A stretch of 64,000 nt of DNA from Lathyrus oleraceus (lineage: Eukaryota > Streptophyta > Magnoliopsida > Fabales > Fabaceae). Every line of letters starts with the position of its first letter. Position 1 is the stretch's first letter. A model generated the notes under the pieces. The model ran no database searches. It was not told the DNA's origin and worked only from the letters and a program-made list of their open reading frames with translations. A program made the translations under genes and the position numbers. The DNA is taken from positions 357,632,900 to 357,696,899 of the forward strand of contig NC_066579.1 in the NCBI RefSeq assembly GCF_024323335.1, read 5' to 3'. This document shows positions 36,707-51,408 of this stretch, in pieces.

Positions 36707-39700
36707 TCCCCTTGCCTCAACAAGAGGTTTTCACTATAACCAAACACGTTAGAAATAGTTGAAGCACACTTGTAAGAGACTTCAATGCTCAATCACCCTA
36801 GAAAGATACTTCCACTCAAGTCCTCAGACAATATACTTCCTTGCTCAAGCACGCAGGCAAGAGACTTTCTTGCTCAGGTCCTCAAACAAGAGACTTCCTT
36901 GCTCAAGAACGTAGAAAAGAGACTTCCTAGCTCAAGTCCTCAGACAAGAGACTTCAATGCAGAAACACGCAGGCAAGAGACTTCCTCTACTTTAAACAAA
37001 AGTTTAATAAACAAGATAACTACTATACTTTGATACACAATCACAAGTATAACAGTGGTGCAACAATCCCAAAGGTTTTCAACGTTTCTAAGATTTCTAA
37101 GATAATCAAATATAAGAATTCTTATGATCTTTAAGTTATAACAGTTACATAAATAAAAACTCAGAGTTATGAAAAAGATCTTGTAATGCGTTGTGATGTT
37201 GTAACCTTCCTTTGAGTATTCAACTTCCTTTTATAAAGACTAGAAGAGAATCATTGGAAGATTTGAACATAAAATGCAAACTTAGTGAATAAGTATGTCA
37301 AGGGAGACGTTGGAGACTTGCATCAAGTTTGAAGCTTTAACAACTGAATAATAGCGTTGCTCTCAAATTGAGGTTGAACGCACGCATATATAAAATTTGA
37401 TATTGATACTAAAGAACAAGAAAAATACATTCATTAAAACCTTTTAAAATAAAAAGAATCAAATTTTGATAATATTAAAGTTATACATTTGTTTAAATGA
37501 TTTCTATTTTCCTCATATAGCAAAATCTATTACATAGTATGGTGGTCCATTACTCTCTCTCGTATAGCAAAAAAAGATTGTAGCATTCGAATACTTGTCT
37601 CCAACGAGCACTTGCTATTTGTTTATATTAAAACTTATGTATATTAAAGTTGTTTAGTTCTCAAAATGTGAGATTCCCTGAATAATTCCTTTTTGTTTGC
37701 ATACATAGTTCTGGAATATTTCTATTTCTTTTAATTAATTCAGTGAGAATTGACAAGTTGTTGTTGTTCTTTCCATGTGGTTGCAGATTAATTAATTTGT
37801 GGTATTTGGATGCAACTAGGGGTGTGCATGGATCATAAACCAAACCAAATTAAACCATATATATGGTTCGGTTTGGATCTTAAAACCATTTTCATAAAAC
37901 CAATTTATTTTTTAAAACCGGTTTATAAGTGGATCAATTCGGTTTTAAACCGGTTTTTAACAAAAAAAATAGTTAAAAAAAAACAGTTGTAAATCAATTT
38001 CTTTAAAAACAACTTTTTATTTTCTTAAAAAAATAAATTTCAAAACCAATTTTATAAAAAAAACAGTTTTTAAAACTATATTTTTAAAAAAGCAATTTTA
38101 TATCAAGAATAATTTTGTTTTCTTTTAACTAACTTTTTTCTTTTCACTAGTTATAAAACTATTTTATATAAAAAAATATTTATGTTAAAAAATTACTTTA
38201 AATTTGACTTTTATAATCACCACAAATAATATCTGGATTAAAAAATATTCATAAAAAAATAACTTTTTCGAAAATAAAATCAAATTTTGGTATTTTCCAA
38301 AAACGACTTTTAAATTTTTGGGAAAAATTGGTTTTTTGTATTTTCCAAAAAAAATCGATTTATTTTGGAAAAAAAATTAATTTTATATTTTTAAAAAAAA
38401 GTTTTAATATTTGAAAAAATTATTTTTTTAAAGTTAGATAAAAAAATCCATTGGATTATTAAAATGTGTTGGATGGATTGGGTCAATCAAGGCTTATAAA
38501 TGGATGGATTTAATCCAATCCATTAACTTAGTTTTTATGTAATGGATGGATTGAATGGATTTTTTGATGGATGGATTGAATGGATTTTTTTCTTAATGGA
38601 TCCAATTGCCACCCCTAGTTCTAGTTGCAGACCATCCAACGTTTTTTCCACAGTTTTTATAGACAGCAAAAATTCAGTATAAGATGACTTGAAAATCTGG
38701 TTCTGTCTCATAGTAGGAGCATCACCACACACAAGCAATGGGGTGGGAAAGATGAGGAGGAGGGTGATAATAGAAATGACAGAGGAAGATGGTCGATGAA
38801 ATAGAACACCCATGATTGCAAAAAATTTAAACAAAGAGAAGTTTGGGCTCGAAAGGTGATAGTGTTAAAGCTGTTCATATAAGGATTTTTATATTTTATT
38901 AAAAAAAATTATAATTGTCATTATTGAATTTATTTTGAAAGTTATTGTAACCAAAATAAATTTTTCAACTAAGCAAAAACAAAAATGCAACATGCTAGAT
39001 AGTTTGCTATTAATGATGTTCAATTCAATATCACCGGTAAGAATAAATATAAGTTGTGCAATATATATCAGTAGTTTGTAATTAATAGAAAAGTATCAAA
39101 TATTTTTAGTTCTAAGAAAGTGACCTGCTTTTAATTTCATGCCATTTGTTTTGCTTAAAAGTTATTGGTCTTCCCATGTAGATGCAGTTTAATTAATTTG
39201 TAAGTTTGTAATATATTTGGATGCAACTATTTGGATTATTATAAACTGATTAATTGATCCAAAGTTTATTCATCATTGATTATTTAGATCAAACTTTATG
39301 ACCATGACTTCACAATTGTAATAAATTCAGGTTTGTTCATAATTTAGAACTTAGTTTTGTTTCCACATTTTAAACATTAGCAATGCCGTTTGTTATTTTG
39401 AAAAAAAATGTTATTTCCCACAAAGAATAATCTATGCAATAAATATGAAAATATTATAAAAATGTGATATATGATCTATAGGGAGAGGAAGTGATTATTA
39501 TTTGTAAGTGTTGCAACTTAGAATTTTTTTTGCATTTATCGTTAAACTAAATATGCATTAATAACTATTTTCTTCTAATCATATTTTAAATATTGTATTA
39601 AATTGAGTAGTAGGAATACTCAACCCATATATAATATATGAGAAATAACAAAATCAACGAAACTAAATGAAACAATTAATGGGATTGTGAAGCCAATCAT

Positions 39701-40385
39701 CTTCGACAAAATCTACAGACCCTAATCGTCTTGCTCAAAGCCATTTCCCGACGAGATTCTTAGCTAACACAATAATGTTGGAAGCTCCTTGGTGTCCCAT
39801 TTGAAAAGAGTAGCATTTCTAACAAATCATATGGCCCAAGCTTCCGCTAACCAAATAATTATCCGTCACTTTTTTATTTATTTTACCTTGCAATAAAGAT
39901 TCAAAAGCTTCAAAATGAGACAACGGGTCAACTTGAGAAGGCAACAGCTCCAAATTGACTCAATACAAGATGTTCGTCCAAATATTCGCAACGACTGTAC
40001 TTGACAAAAAACAGATGATTAAGGGATTCCTCTTAGCCAAGACAAAGGGGACAAACAAGATCATGAACATCATGAAGGACGCCTCGCCTCTCCTATTAAT
40101 CTCTTGTTGTGAGTCTTCTTAAGAGAAGCCTTCAACCAAATAAGTGAACATTTGAAGGAACCTGGCGAAGGTAATAAAAATACATAAGAAAGGGGGATGG
40201 GGGGGGTAGAGTTTTGTATTCTCAAAAATAGATTTTACTTATGAATTAACACGTTCAGATTCTAAACAAAGTTTTGACTCTAATATAAGAAGAAAAGACA
40301 GCAACATAAATATAATGATCAGAAGTAAATGCAAACAACACATAAAGAGTATCCTGGTTCTTTTCCTAAACTGAGATTAGTTTAG
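36707..40385. repeat. array unit 8 (3679 bp)
   Basis: Minisatellite about 36759-36995; hAT fusion 37817-38617; open signal exon 38535-38834 minus; zf-RVT at about 39679-40163. Confidence 0.95.
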
Positions 40386-43300
40386 TCCCCTTGCCTCAAC
40401 AAGAGGTTTTCACTATAACCAAACACGTTAGAAATAGTTGAAGCACACTTGTAAGAGACTTCAATGCTCAATCACCCTAGAAAGATACTTCCACTCAAGT
40501 CCTCAGACAATATACTTCCTTGCTCAAGCACGCAGGCAAGAGACTTTCTTGCTCAGGTCCTCAACAAGAGACTTCCTTGCTCAAGAACGTAGAAAAGAGA
40601 CTTCCTAGCTCAAGTCCTCAGACAAGAGACTTCAATGCAGAAGCACGCAGGCAAGAGACTTCCTCTACTTTAAACAAAAGTTTAATAAACAAGATAACTA
40701 CTATACTTTGATACACAATCACAAGTATAACAGTGTGCAACAATCCCAAGGGTTTTCAACGTTTCTAAGATTTCTAAGATAATCAAATATAAGAATTCTT
40801 ATGATCTTTAAGTTATAACAGTTACATAAATAAAAACTCAGAGTTATGAAAAAGATCTTGTAATGCGTTGTGATGTTGTAACCTTCCTTTAAGTATTCAA
40901 CTTCCTTTTATAGAGACTAGAAGAGAATCGTTGGAAGATTTGAACATAAAATGCAAACTTAGTGAATAAGTATGTCAAGGGAGACGTTGGAGACTTGCAT
41001 CAAGTTTGAAGCTTTAACAACTGAATAATAGCGTTGCTCTCAAATTGAGATTGAACGCACGCATATATAAAATATTGATATTGATACTAAAGAACAAGAA
41101 AAATACATTCATTAAAACCTTTTAAAATAAAAAGAATCAAATTTTGATAATATTAAAGTTATACATTTGTTTAAATGATTTCTATTTTCCTCATATAGCA
41201 AAATCTATTACATAGTATGGTGGTCCATTACTCTCTCTCGTATAGCAAAAAAAGATTGTAGCATTCGAATACTTGTCTCCAACGAGCACTTGCTATTTGT
41301 TTATATTAAAACTTATGTATATTAAAGTTGTTTAGTTCTCAAAATGTGAGATTCCCTGAATAATTCCTTTTTGTTTGCATACATAGTTCTGGAATATTTC
41401 TATTTCTTTTAATTAATTCAGTGAGAATTGACAAGTTGTTGTTGTTCTTTCCATGTGGTTGCAGATTAATTAATTTGTGGTATTTGGATGCAACTAGGGG
41501 TGTGCATGGATCATAAACCAAACCAAATTAAACCATATATATGGTTCGGTTTGGATCTTAAAACCATTTTCATAAAACCAATTTATTTTTTAAAACCGGT
41601 TTATAAGTGGATCAATTCGGTTTTAAACCGGTTTTTAACAAAAAAAATAGTTAAAAAAAACAGTTGTAAATCAATTTCTTTAAAAACAACTTTTTATTTT
41701 CTTAAAAAAATAAATTTCAAAACCAATTTTATAAAAAAAACAGTTTTTAAAACTATATTTTTAAAAAAGCAATTTTATATCAAGAATAATTTTGTTTTCT
41801 TTTAACTAACTTTTTTCTTTTCACTAGTTATAAAACTATTTTATATAAAAAAATATTTATGTTAAAAAATTACTTTAAATTTGACTTTTATAATCACCAC
41901 AAATAATATCTGGATTAAAAAATATTCATAAAAAAATAACTTTTTCGAAAATAAAATCAAATTTTGGTATTTTCCAAAAACGACTTTTAAATTTTTGGGA
42001 AAAATTGGTTTTTTGTATTTTCCAAAAAAAATCGATTTATTTTGGAAAAAAAATTAATTTTATATTTTAAAAAAAAAGTTTTAATATTTGAAAAAATTAT
42101 TTTTTTAAAGTTAGATAAAAAAATCCATTGGATTATTAAAATGTGTTGGATGGATTGGGTCAATCAATGCTTATAAATGGATGGATTTAATCCAATCCAT
42201 TAACTTAGTTTTTATGTAATGGATGGATTGAATGGATTTTTTGATGGATGGATTGAATGGATTTTTTCTTAATGGATCCAATTGCCACCCCTAGTTCTAG
42301 TTGCAGACCATCCAACGTTTTTTCCACAGTTTTTATAGACAGCAAAAATTCAGTATAAGATGACTTGAAAATCTGGTTCTGTCTCATAGTAGGAGCATCA
42401 CCACACACAAGCAATGGGGTGGGAAAGATGAGGAGGAGGGTGATAATAGAAATGACAGAGGAAGATGGTCGATGAAATAGAACACCCATGATTGCAAAAA
42501 ATTTAAACAAAGAGAAGTTTGGGCTCGAAAGGTGATAGTGTTAAAGCTGTTCATATAAGGATTTTTATATTTTATTAAAAAAATTGATAATTGTCATTAT
42601 TGAATTTATTTTGAAAGTTATTGTAACCAAAATAAATTTTTCAACTAAGCAAAAACAAAAATGCAACATGCTAGATAGTTTGCTATTAATGATGTTCAAT
42701 TCAATATCACCGGTAAGAATAAATATAAGTTGTGCAATATATATCAGTAGTTTGTAATTAATAGAAAAGTATCAAATATTTTTAGTTCTAAGAAAGTGAC
42801 CTGCTTTTAATTTCATGCCATTTGTTTTGCTTAAAAGTTATTGGTCTTCCCATGTAGATGCAGTTTAATTAATTTGTAAGTTTGTAATATATTTGGATGC
42901 AACTATTTGGATTATTATAAACTGATTAATTGATCCAAAGTTTATTCATCATTGATTATTTAGATCAAACTTTATGACCATGACTTCACAATTGTAATAA
43001 ATTCAGGTTTGTTCATAATTTAGAACTTAGTTTTGTTTCCACATTTTAAACATTAGCAATGCCGTTTGTTATTTTGAAAAAAAATGTTATTTCCCACAAA
43101 GAATAATCTATGCAATAAATATGAAAATATTATAAAAATGTGATATATGATCTATAGGGAGAGGAAGTGATTATTATTTGTAAGTGTTGCAACTTAGAAT
43201 TTTTTTTGCATTTATCGTTAAACTAAATATGCATTAATAACTATTTTCTTATAATCATATTTTAAATATTGTATTAAATTGAGTAGTAGGAATACTCAAC

Positions 43301-44060
43301 CCATATATAATATATGAGAAATAACAAAATCAACGAAACTAAATGAAACAATTAATGGGATTGTGAAGCCAATAATCTTCGTCAAAATCTACAGACCCTA
43401 ATCGTCTTGCTCGAAGCCATTTCCCGACGAGATTCTTAGCTAACACAATAATGTTGGAAGCTCCTTGGTGTCCCATTTGAAAAGAGTAGCATTTCTAACA
43501 AATCATATGGCCCAAGCTTCCGCTAACCAAATAATTATCCGTCACTTTTTTATTTATTTTACCTTGCAATAAAGATTCAAAAGCTTCAAAATGAGACAAC
43601 AGGTCAACTTGAGAAGGCAACAGCTCCAAATTGACTCAATACAAGATGTTCGTCCAAATATTCGCAACGACTGTACTTGACAAAAAACAGATGATTAAGC
43701 GATTCCTCTTAGCCAAGACAAAGGGGACAAACAAGATCATGAACATCATGAAGGACGCCTCGCCTCTCCTATTACTCTCTTGTTGGGAGTCTTCTTAAGA
43801 GAAGCCTTCAACCGAATAAGTGAACATTTGATGGAACCTGGCGAAGGTAATAAAAATAAATAAGAAGGGGGGATGGGGGGGTCGAGTTTTGTATTCTCAA
43901 AAATAGATTTTACTTATGAATTAACACGTTCAGATTCTAAACAAAGTTTTGACTCTAATATAAGAAGAAAAGACAGCAACATAAATATAATGATCAGAAG
44001 TAAATGCAAACAACACATAAAGAGTATCCTGGTTCTTTTCCTAAACTGAGATTAGTTTAG
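40386..44060. repeat. array unit 9 (3675 bp)
   Basis: Minisatellite about 40439-40674 with small deletions that change the reading phase; hAT fusion 41495-42293; open signal exon 42205-42510 minus; zf-RVT at about 43355-43840. It starts to diverge from units 4-8. Confidence 0.93.
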
Positions 44061-47000
44061 TCCCCTTGCCTCAACAAGAGGTTTTCACTATAACCAAACA
44101 CGTTAGAAATAGTTGAAGCACACTTGTAAGAGACTTCAATGCTCAATCACCCTAGAAAGATACTTTTGCTCAAGTCCTCAGACAATATACTTCCTTGCTC
44201 AAGCACGCAGGCAAGAGACTTTCTTGCTCAAGTCCTCAGACAAGAGACTTCCTTGCTCAAGCACGCAGAAAAGAGACTTCCTAGCTCAAGTCCTCAGACA
44301 AGAGACTTCATTGCAGAAGCACGCAGGCAAGAGACTTCCTCTACTTTAAACAAAAGTTTAATAAACAAGATAACTACTATACTTTGATACACAATCACAA
44401 GTATAACAGTTGTGCAACAATCCTAAAGGTTTTCAACGTTTCTAAGATTTCTAAGATAATCAGATATAAGAATTCCTATGATCTTTAAGTTATAACAGTT
44501 ACATAAATAAAAACTCAGAGTTATGAAAAAGATCTTGTAATGCGTTGTGATGTTGTAACCTTCCTTTGAGTATTCAACTTCCTTTTATAGAGACTAGAAG
44601 AGAATCGTTGGAAGAATTGAACATAAAATGCAAACTTAGTGAATAAGTATGTCAAGGGAGACGTTGGAGACTTGCATCAAGTTTGAAGCTTTAACAACTG
44701 AATAATAGCGTTGCTCTCAAATTGAGGTTGAACGCACGCATATATAAAATTTGATATTGATACTAAAGAACAAGAAAAATACATTGATTAAAACCTTTTA
44801 AAATAAAAAGAATCAAATTTTGATAATATTAAAGCTATACATTTGTTTAAATGATTTCTATTTTCCTCATATAGCAAAATCTATTACATAGTATGGTGGT
44901 CCATTACTCTCTCTCGTATAGCAAAAAAAGATTGTAGCATTTGAATACTTGTCTCCAACGAGCACTTGCTATTTGTTTATATTAAAACTTATGTATATTA
45001 AAGTTGTTTAGTTCTAAAAATGTAAGATTCCCTGAATAATTCGTTTTTGTTTGCATACATAGTTCTGGAATATTTCTATTTCTTTTAATTAATTCAGTGA
45101 GAATTGACAAGTTGCTGTTGTTCTTTCCATGTGGTTGCAGATTAATTAATTTGTTGTATTTGGATACAACTAGGGGTGTGCATGGATCATAAACCAAACC
45201 AAATTAAACCATATATATGGTTCGGTTTAGATCTTAAAACCATTTTCAAAAAACCAATTTATTTTTTTAAAACCGGTTTTTAACAAAAAAAAATAGTTAA
45301 AAAAAACAGTTGTAAATCAATTTCTTTAAAAACAATTTTTTATTTTCTTAAAAAAATAAATTTCAAAACCAATTTTATAAAAAAAACAGTTTTTAAAACT
45401 ATATTTTTAAAAAAGCAATTTTATATCAAAAATAATTTTGTTTTCTTTTAACTAACTTTTTTATTTTCACTAGTTATAAAACTATTTTATATAAAAAAAT
45501 ATTTATTTTAAAAAATTACTTTAAATTTGACTTTTATAATCACCACAAATAATATCTGGATTAAAAATTATTCATAAAAAAATAACTTTTTCGAAAATAA
45601 AATCAAATTTTGGTATTTTCCAAAAACCACTTTTAAATTTTTGGGAAAAATTGGTTTTTTGTATTTTCCAAAAAAAATCGATTTATTTTGGAAAAAAAAT
45701 GAATTTTATATTTCTAAAAAAAAGTTTTAATATTTGAAAAAATTATTTTTTTAAAGTTAGATAAAAAAATCCATTGGATTATTAAAACGTGTTGGATGGA
45801 TTGGATCAATCCATGCTTATAAATGGATGGATTTAATCCAATCCATTAACTTAGTTTTTATGTAATGGATGGATTGAATGGATTTTTTTATAGATGGATT
45901 GAATGGATTTTTTCTTAATGGATCCAATTGCCACCCCTAGTTCTAGTTGCAGACCATCCAACGTTTTTTCCACAGTTTTTATAGTCAGCAAAAATTCAGT
46001 ATAAGATGACTTGAAAATCTGGTTCTGTCTCATAGTAGGAGCATCACCAGACACAAGCAATGGGGTGGGAAAGATGAGGAGGAGGGTGATAATAGAAATG
46101 ACAGAGGAAGATGGTCGATGAAATAGAACACCCATGATTGTTGTTGCAAAAAACTTAAACAAAGAGAAGTTTGGGCTCGAAAGGTGATAGTGTTAAAGCT
46201 GTTCATATAAGGATTTTTATATTTTATTAAAATAATTGATAATTGTCATTATTGAATTTATTTTGAAAGTTATTGTAACCAAAATAATTTTTTCAACTAA
46301 GCAAAAACAAAAATGCAACATGCTAGATAGTTTGCTATTAATGTTGTTCAATTCAATATCACCGGTAAGAATAAATATAAGATGTGCAATATATATCAGT
46401 AGTTTGTAATTAATAGAAAAGTATCAAATATTTTTAGTTCTAAGATAGTGACCTGCTTTTAATTTCATGCCATTTGTTTTGCTTAAAAGTTATTGGTCTT
46501 CCCATGTAGATGCAGTTTAATTAATTTGTAAGTTTGTAATATATTTGGATGCAACTATTTGGATTATTATAAACTGATTAATTGATCCAAAGTTTATTCA
46601 TCATTGATTATTTAGATCAAACTTTATGACCATGACTTCACAATTGTAATAAATTCAGGTTTGTTCATAATTTAGAACTTAGTTTTGTTTCCACATTTTA
46701 AACATTAGCAATGCCGTTTGTTATTGTGAAAAAAAATGTTATTTCCCACAAAGAATAATTTATGCAATAAATATGAAAATATTATAAAAATGTGATATAT
46801 GATCTATAGGGAGAGGAAGTGATTATTATTTGTAAGTGTTGCAACTTAGAATTTTGTTTGCATTTATCGTTAAACTAAATATGCATTAATAACTATTTTC
46901 TTCTAATCATATTTTAAATATCGTATTAAATTGAGTAGTAGGAATACTCAACCCATATATAATATATGAGAAATAACAAAATCAACGAAACTAAATGAAA

Positions 47001-47713
47001 CAACTAATGGGATTGTGAAGCCAATCATCTTCGACAAAATCTACAGACCCTAATCGTCTTGCTCGAAGCCATTTCCCGACGAGATTCTTAGCTAACACAA
47101 TAATGTCGGAAGCTCCTTGGTGTCCCATTTGAAAAGAGTAGCATTTCTAACAAATCATATGGCCCAAGCTTCCGCTAACCAAATAATTATCCGTCACTTT
47201 TTTATTTATTTTACCTTGCAATAATGATTCAAAAGCTTCAAAATGAGACAACGGGTCAACTTGAGAAGGCAACAGCTCCAAATTGACTCAATACAAGATG
47301 TTCGTCCAAATATTCGCAACGACTGTACTTGACAAAAAACGGATGATTAAGGGATTCCTCTTAGCCAAGACAAAGGGGGCAAACAAGATCATGAACATCA
47401 TGAAGGACGCCTCGCCTCTCCTATTAATCTCTTGTTGGGAGTCTTCTTAAGAGAAGCCTTCAACCAAATAAGTGAATATTTGAAGGAACCTAGCGAAGGT
47501 AATAAAAATACATAAGAAGGGGGGATGGGGGGGGTCAAATTTTGTATTCTCAAAAATAGATTTTACTTATGAATTAAAACGTTCAGATTCTAAACAAAGT
47601 TTTGACTCTAATATAAGAAGAAAAGACAGCAACAAAAATATAGTGATCAGAAGTAAATGCAAACAACACACAAAGAGTATCCTGGTTCCTTTCCTAAACT
47701 GAGATTAATTTAG
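44061..47713. repeat. array unit 10 (3653 bp)
   Basis: Minisatellite 44113-44349; hAT fusion 45171-45939, about 30 bp shorter because one of the CCGG-containing repeats is missing near 45268; open signal exon 45851-46162 minus, with two extra residues near its start; zf-RVT at about 47007-47490. Confidence 0.92.
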
Positions 47714-50700
47714 TCCCCTTGCCTCAGCAAGAGGTTTTCACTATAACCAAACACGTTACAAATTGCTGAAGCACACTTGTAAGAGACTTCAATTCTCAAT
47801 CACCCTAGAAAGATACTTCCGCTCAAGTCCTCAGACAAGATACTTCCTTGCTCAAGCACGCCCGCAAGAGACTTTCCTGCTCAAGTCCTCAGACAAGAGA
47901 CTTCCTTGCTCAAGCACGCAGAAAAGAGACTTCCTTGCTCAAGTCCTCAGACAAGAGACTTCATTGCAGAAGCACGCAGGCAAGATACTTCCTCTACTTT
48001 AAACAAAAGTTTAATAAACAAGATAACTACTATACTTTGATACACAATCACAAGTATAACAGTTGTGCAACAACCACAAGGGTTTTCAACGTTTCTAATA
48101 TTTCTATGATTATCAAATATAAGAATTCCTATGATCTTTAAGTTATAACAGTTACATAAATAAAAACACAGAGTTATGAAAAAGATCTTGTAATGTGTTG
48201 TGATATTGTAACATTCTTTTGAGTATTCAACTTCCTTTTATAGAGACTAGAAGAGAATCGTTGGAAGATTTGAACATAAAATGCAAACTTAGTGAATAAG
48301 TATATCAAGGGAGACGTTGGAGACTTGCATCAAGTCTGAAGCTTTAACAACTGAATAATAGTGTTGCTCTCAAATTGAGGTTGAACGCACGCATATATAA
48401 AATTTGATATTGATACTAAAGGTGATACTAAAGAACAAGAAAAATACATTGATTAAAACCTTTTAAAATAAAGAGAATCAAATTTTGATAATATTAAAGC
48501 TATACATTTGTTTAAATGTTTTCTATTTTCCTCATATAGCAAAATCTATTACATAGTATGGTGGTCCATTACTCTCTCTCGTATAGCAAAAAAAGATTGT
48601 AGCATTCGAATACTTGTCTCCAACGAGCACTTGCTATTTGTTTATATTAAAACTTATGTATATTAAAGTTGTTTAGTTCTCAAAATGTGAAATTCCCTGA
48701 ATATTTCCTATTTGTTTGCATACATAGTTCTGGAATATTTCTATATCTTTTAATTAATTCAGTGAGAATTGACAAGTTGTTGTTGTTCTTTCCATGTGGT
48801 TGCAGATTAATTAATTTGTGGTATTTGGATGCAACTAGGGGTGTGCATGGATCATAAACCAAACCAAATTAAACCATATATATGGTTCGGTTTGGATCTT
48901 AAAACCATTTTCATAAAACCAATTTATTTTTTTAAAACCGGTTTATAAGTGGATCAATTCGGTTTTAAATCGGTTTTTAACAAAAAAAATAGTTTAAAAA
49001 AAACAGTTTTAAATCAATTTCTTTAAAACCAATTTGTTATTTTCTTAAAAAAATCAATTTCAAAACCAATTTTATATAAAAAAACAGTTTTTAAAACTAT
49101 ATTTTTAAAAAAGCAATTTTATATCAAAAATAATTTTGTTTTCTTTTAACTAACTTTTTTATTTTCACTAGTTATAAAACTATTTTATATATAAAAAAAT
49201 ATTTATTTTAAAAAATTACTTTAACTTTGACTTTTATAATCACCACAAATAATATTTGGATTAAAAAAATATTCATAAAAAAATAACTTTTTGGAAAATA
49301 AAATCAAATTTTGGTATTTTCCAAAAACGACTTTTAAATTTTTGGGAAAAAATGGTTTTTTGTATTTTCCAAAAAAAATGATTTATTTTGGAAAAAAATG
49401 AATTTTGTATTTTAAAAAAAAAGTTTTAATATTTGAAAAAATTATTTTTTTTAAAGTTAAATAAAAAAATCCATTGGATTATTAAAATGTGTTGGATGGA
49501 TTGGATCAATCCATGCTTATAAATGGATGGATTTAATCCAATCCATTAATTTAGTTTTTATGTAATGGATGGATTGGATGGATTTTTTGATGGATGGATT
49601 GAATGCATTTTTTCTTAATGGATCCAATTGCCACCCCTAGTTCTAGTTGCAGACCATCCAACGTTTTTTCCACAGTTTTTAGAGACCGCAAAAATTCAGT
49701 ATAAGATGACTTGAAAATCTGGTTCTGTGTCATAGTAGGAGCATCACCAGACACAAGCAATGGGGTGGGAAAGATGAGGAGGAGGGTGATAATAGAAATG
49801 ACAGAGGAAGATGGTCGATGAAATAGAACAACCAGGATTGCAAAAAATTTAAACAAAGAGAAGTTTGGACTCGAAAGGTGATAGTGTTAAAGCTGTTTAT
49901 ATAAGGATTTTTATATTTTATTAACAAAATTGATAATTGTCATTATTGAATTTATTTTGAAAGTTATTGTAACCAAAATAAATTTTTCAACAAAGCAAAA
50001 ACAAAAATGCAAGATGCTAGATAGTTTGCTATTAATGATGTTCAATTCAATATCACCGGTAAGAATAAATATAAGTTGTACAATATATATCAGTAGTTTG
50101 TAATTAATAGAAAAGTATCAAATATTTTTAGTTCTAAGAAAGTGACCTGCTTTTAATTTCATGCCATTTGTTTTACTTAAAAGTTATCGGTCTTCCCATG
50201 TAGATGCAGTTTAATTAATTTGTAAGTTTGTAATATATTTGGATGCAACTATTTGGATTATTATAAACTGATTAATTTATCCAAAGTTTATTCATCATTG
50301 ATTATTTAGATCAAACTTTATGACCATGACTTCACAATTGTAATAAATTCAGGTTTGTTCATAATTTAGAACTTAGTTTTTGTTACCACATTTTAAACAT
50401 TAGCAATGCCGTTTATTATTTTGAAAAAAAATGTTATTTCTCACAAAGAATAATCTATGCTATAAATATGAAAATATTATAAAAATGTGATATATGATCT
50501 ATAGGGAGAGGAAGTGATTATTATTTATAAGTGTTGCAACTTAGAATTTTTTTTGCATTTATCATTAAACTAAATATGCATTAATAACTATTTTCTTATA
50601 ATCATATTTTAAAGATTGTATTAAATTGAGTAGTAGGAATACTCAACCCATATATAATAGATGAGAAATAACAAAATCAACGAAACTAAATGAAACAATT

Positions 50701-51408
50701 AATGGGATTGTGAAGCCAATCATCTTCGACAAAATCTACAGACCCTAATCGTCTTGCTCGAAGCCATTTCCCGACGAGATTCTTAGCTAACACAATAATA
50801 TGTTGGAAGCTCCTTGGTGTCCCATTTGAAAAGAGTAGTATTTCTAACAAATCATATGGCCCAAGCTTCCGCCAACCAAATAATTATCCGTCACTTTTTT
50901 ATTTATTTTACCTTGCAATAAAGATTCAAAATCTTCAAAATGAGACAACGGGTCAACTTGAGAAGGCAATAGCTCCAAATCGGCCCAATCCAAGATGTTC
51001 GTCCAAATATTCGCAACGACTGTACACGACAAAAATAGATGTTTAAGGGATTCCTCTTAGCCAAGACAATGGGGACAAACAAGATCATGAACACCATGAA
51101 GGACGCCTCGCCTCTCCTATTAATCTCTTGTTGGGAGTCTTCTTAAGAGAAGCCTTCAACCGAATAAGCGAACATTTGATGGAACCTGGCGAAGGTAATA
51201 AAAATACATAAGAAGGGGGAATAGGGGGGTCGAGTTTTGTATTCTCAAAAATAGATTTTACTTATGAATTACCACGTTCAGATTCTAAACAAAGTTTTGA
51301 CTCTAATATAAGAAGAAAAGACAGCAGCATAAATATAATGATCAGAAGTAAATGCAAACAACACATAAAGAGTATCTTGGTTCTTTTCCTAAACTGAGAT
51401 TATTTTAG
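47714..51408. repeat. array unit 11 (3695 bp)
   Basis: Minisatellite 47763-48002; hAT fusion 48836-49639; signal exon 49551-49856 minus, open; zf-RVT at about 50701-51185. Confidence 0.92.

Noticed and set aside
41488..41805. Longer plus-strand frame (105 residues) in unit 9 only
   Set aside because: It arises from a small change in an A-run in this unit; the extension is Lys/Phe/Asn-rich transposon sequence.
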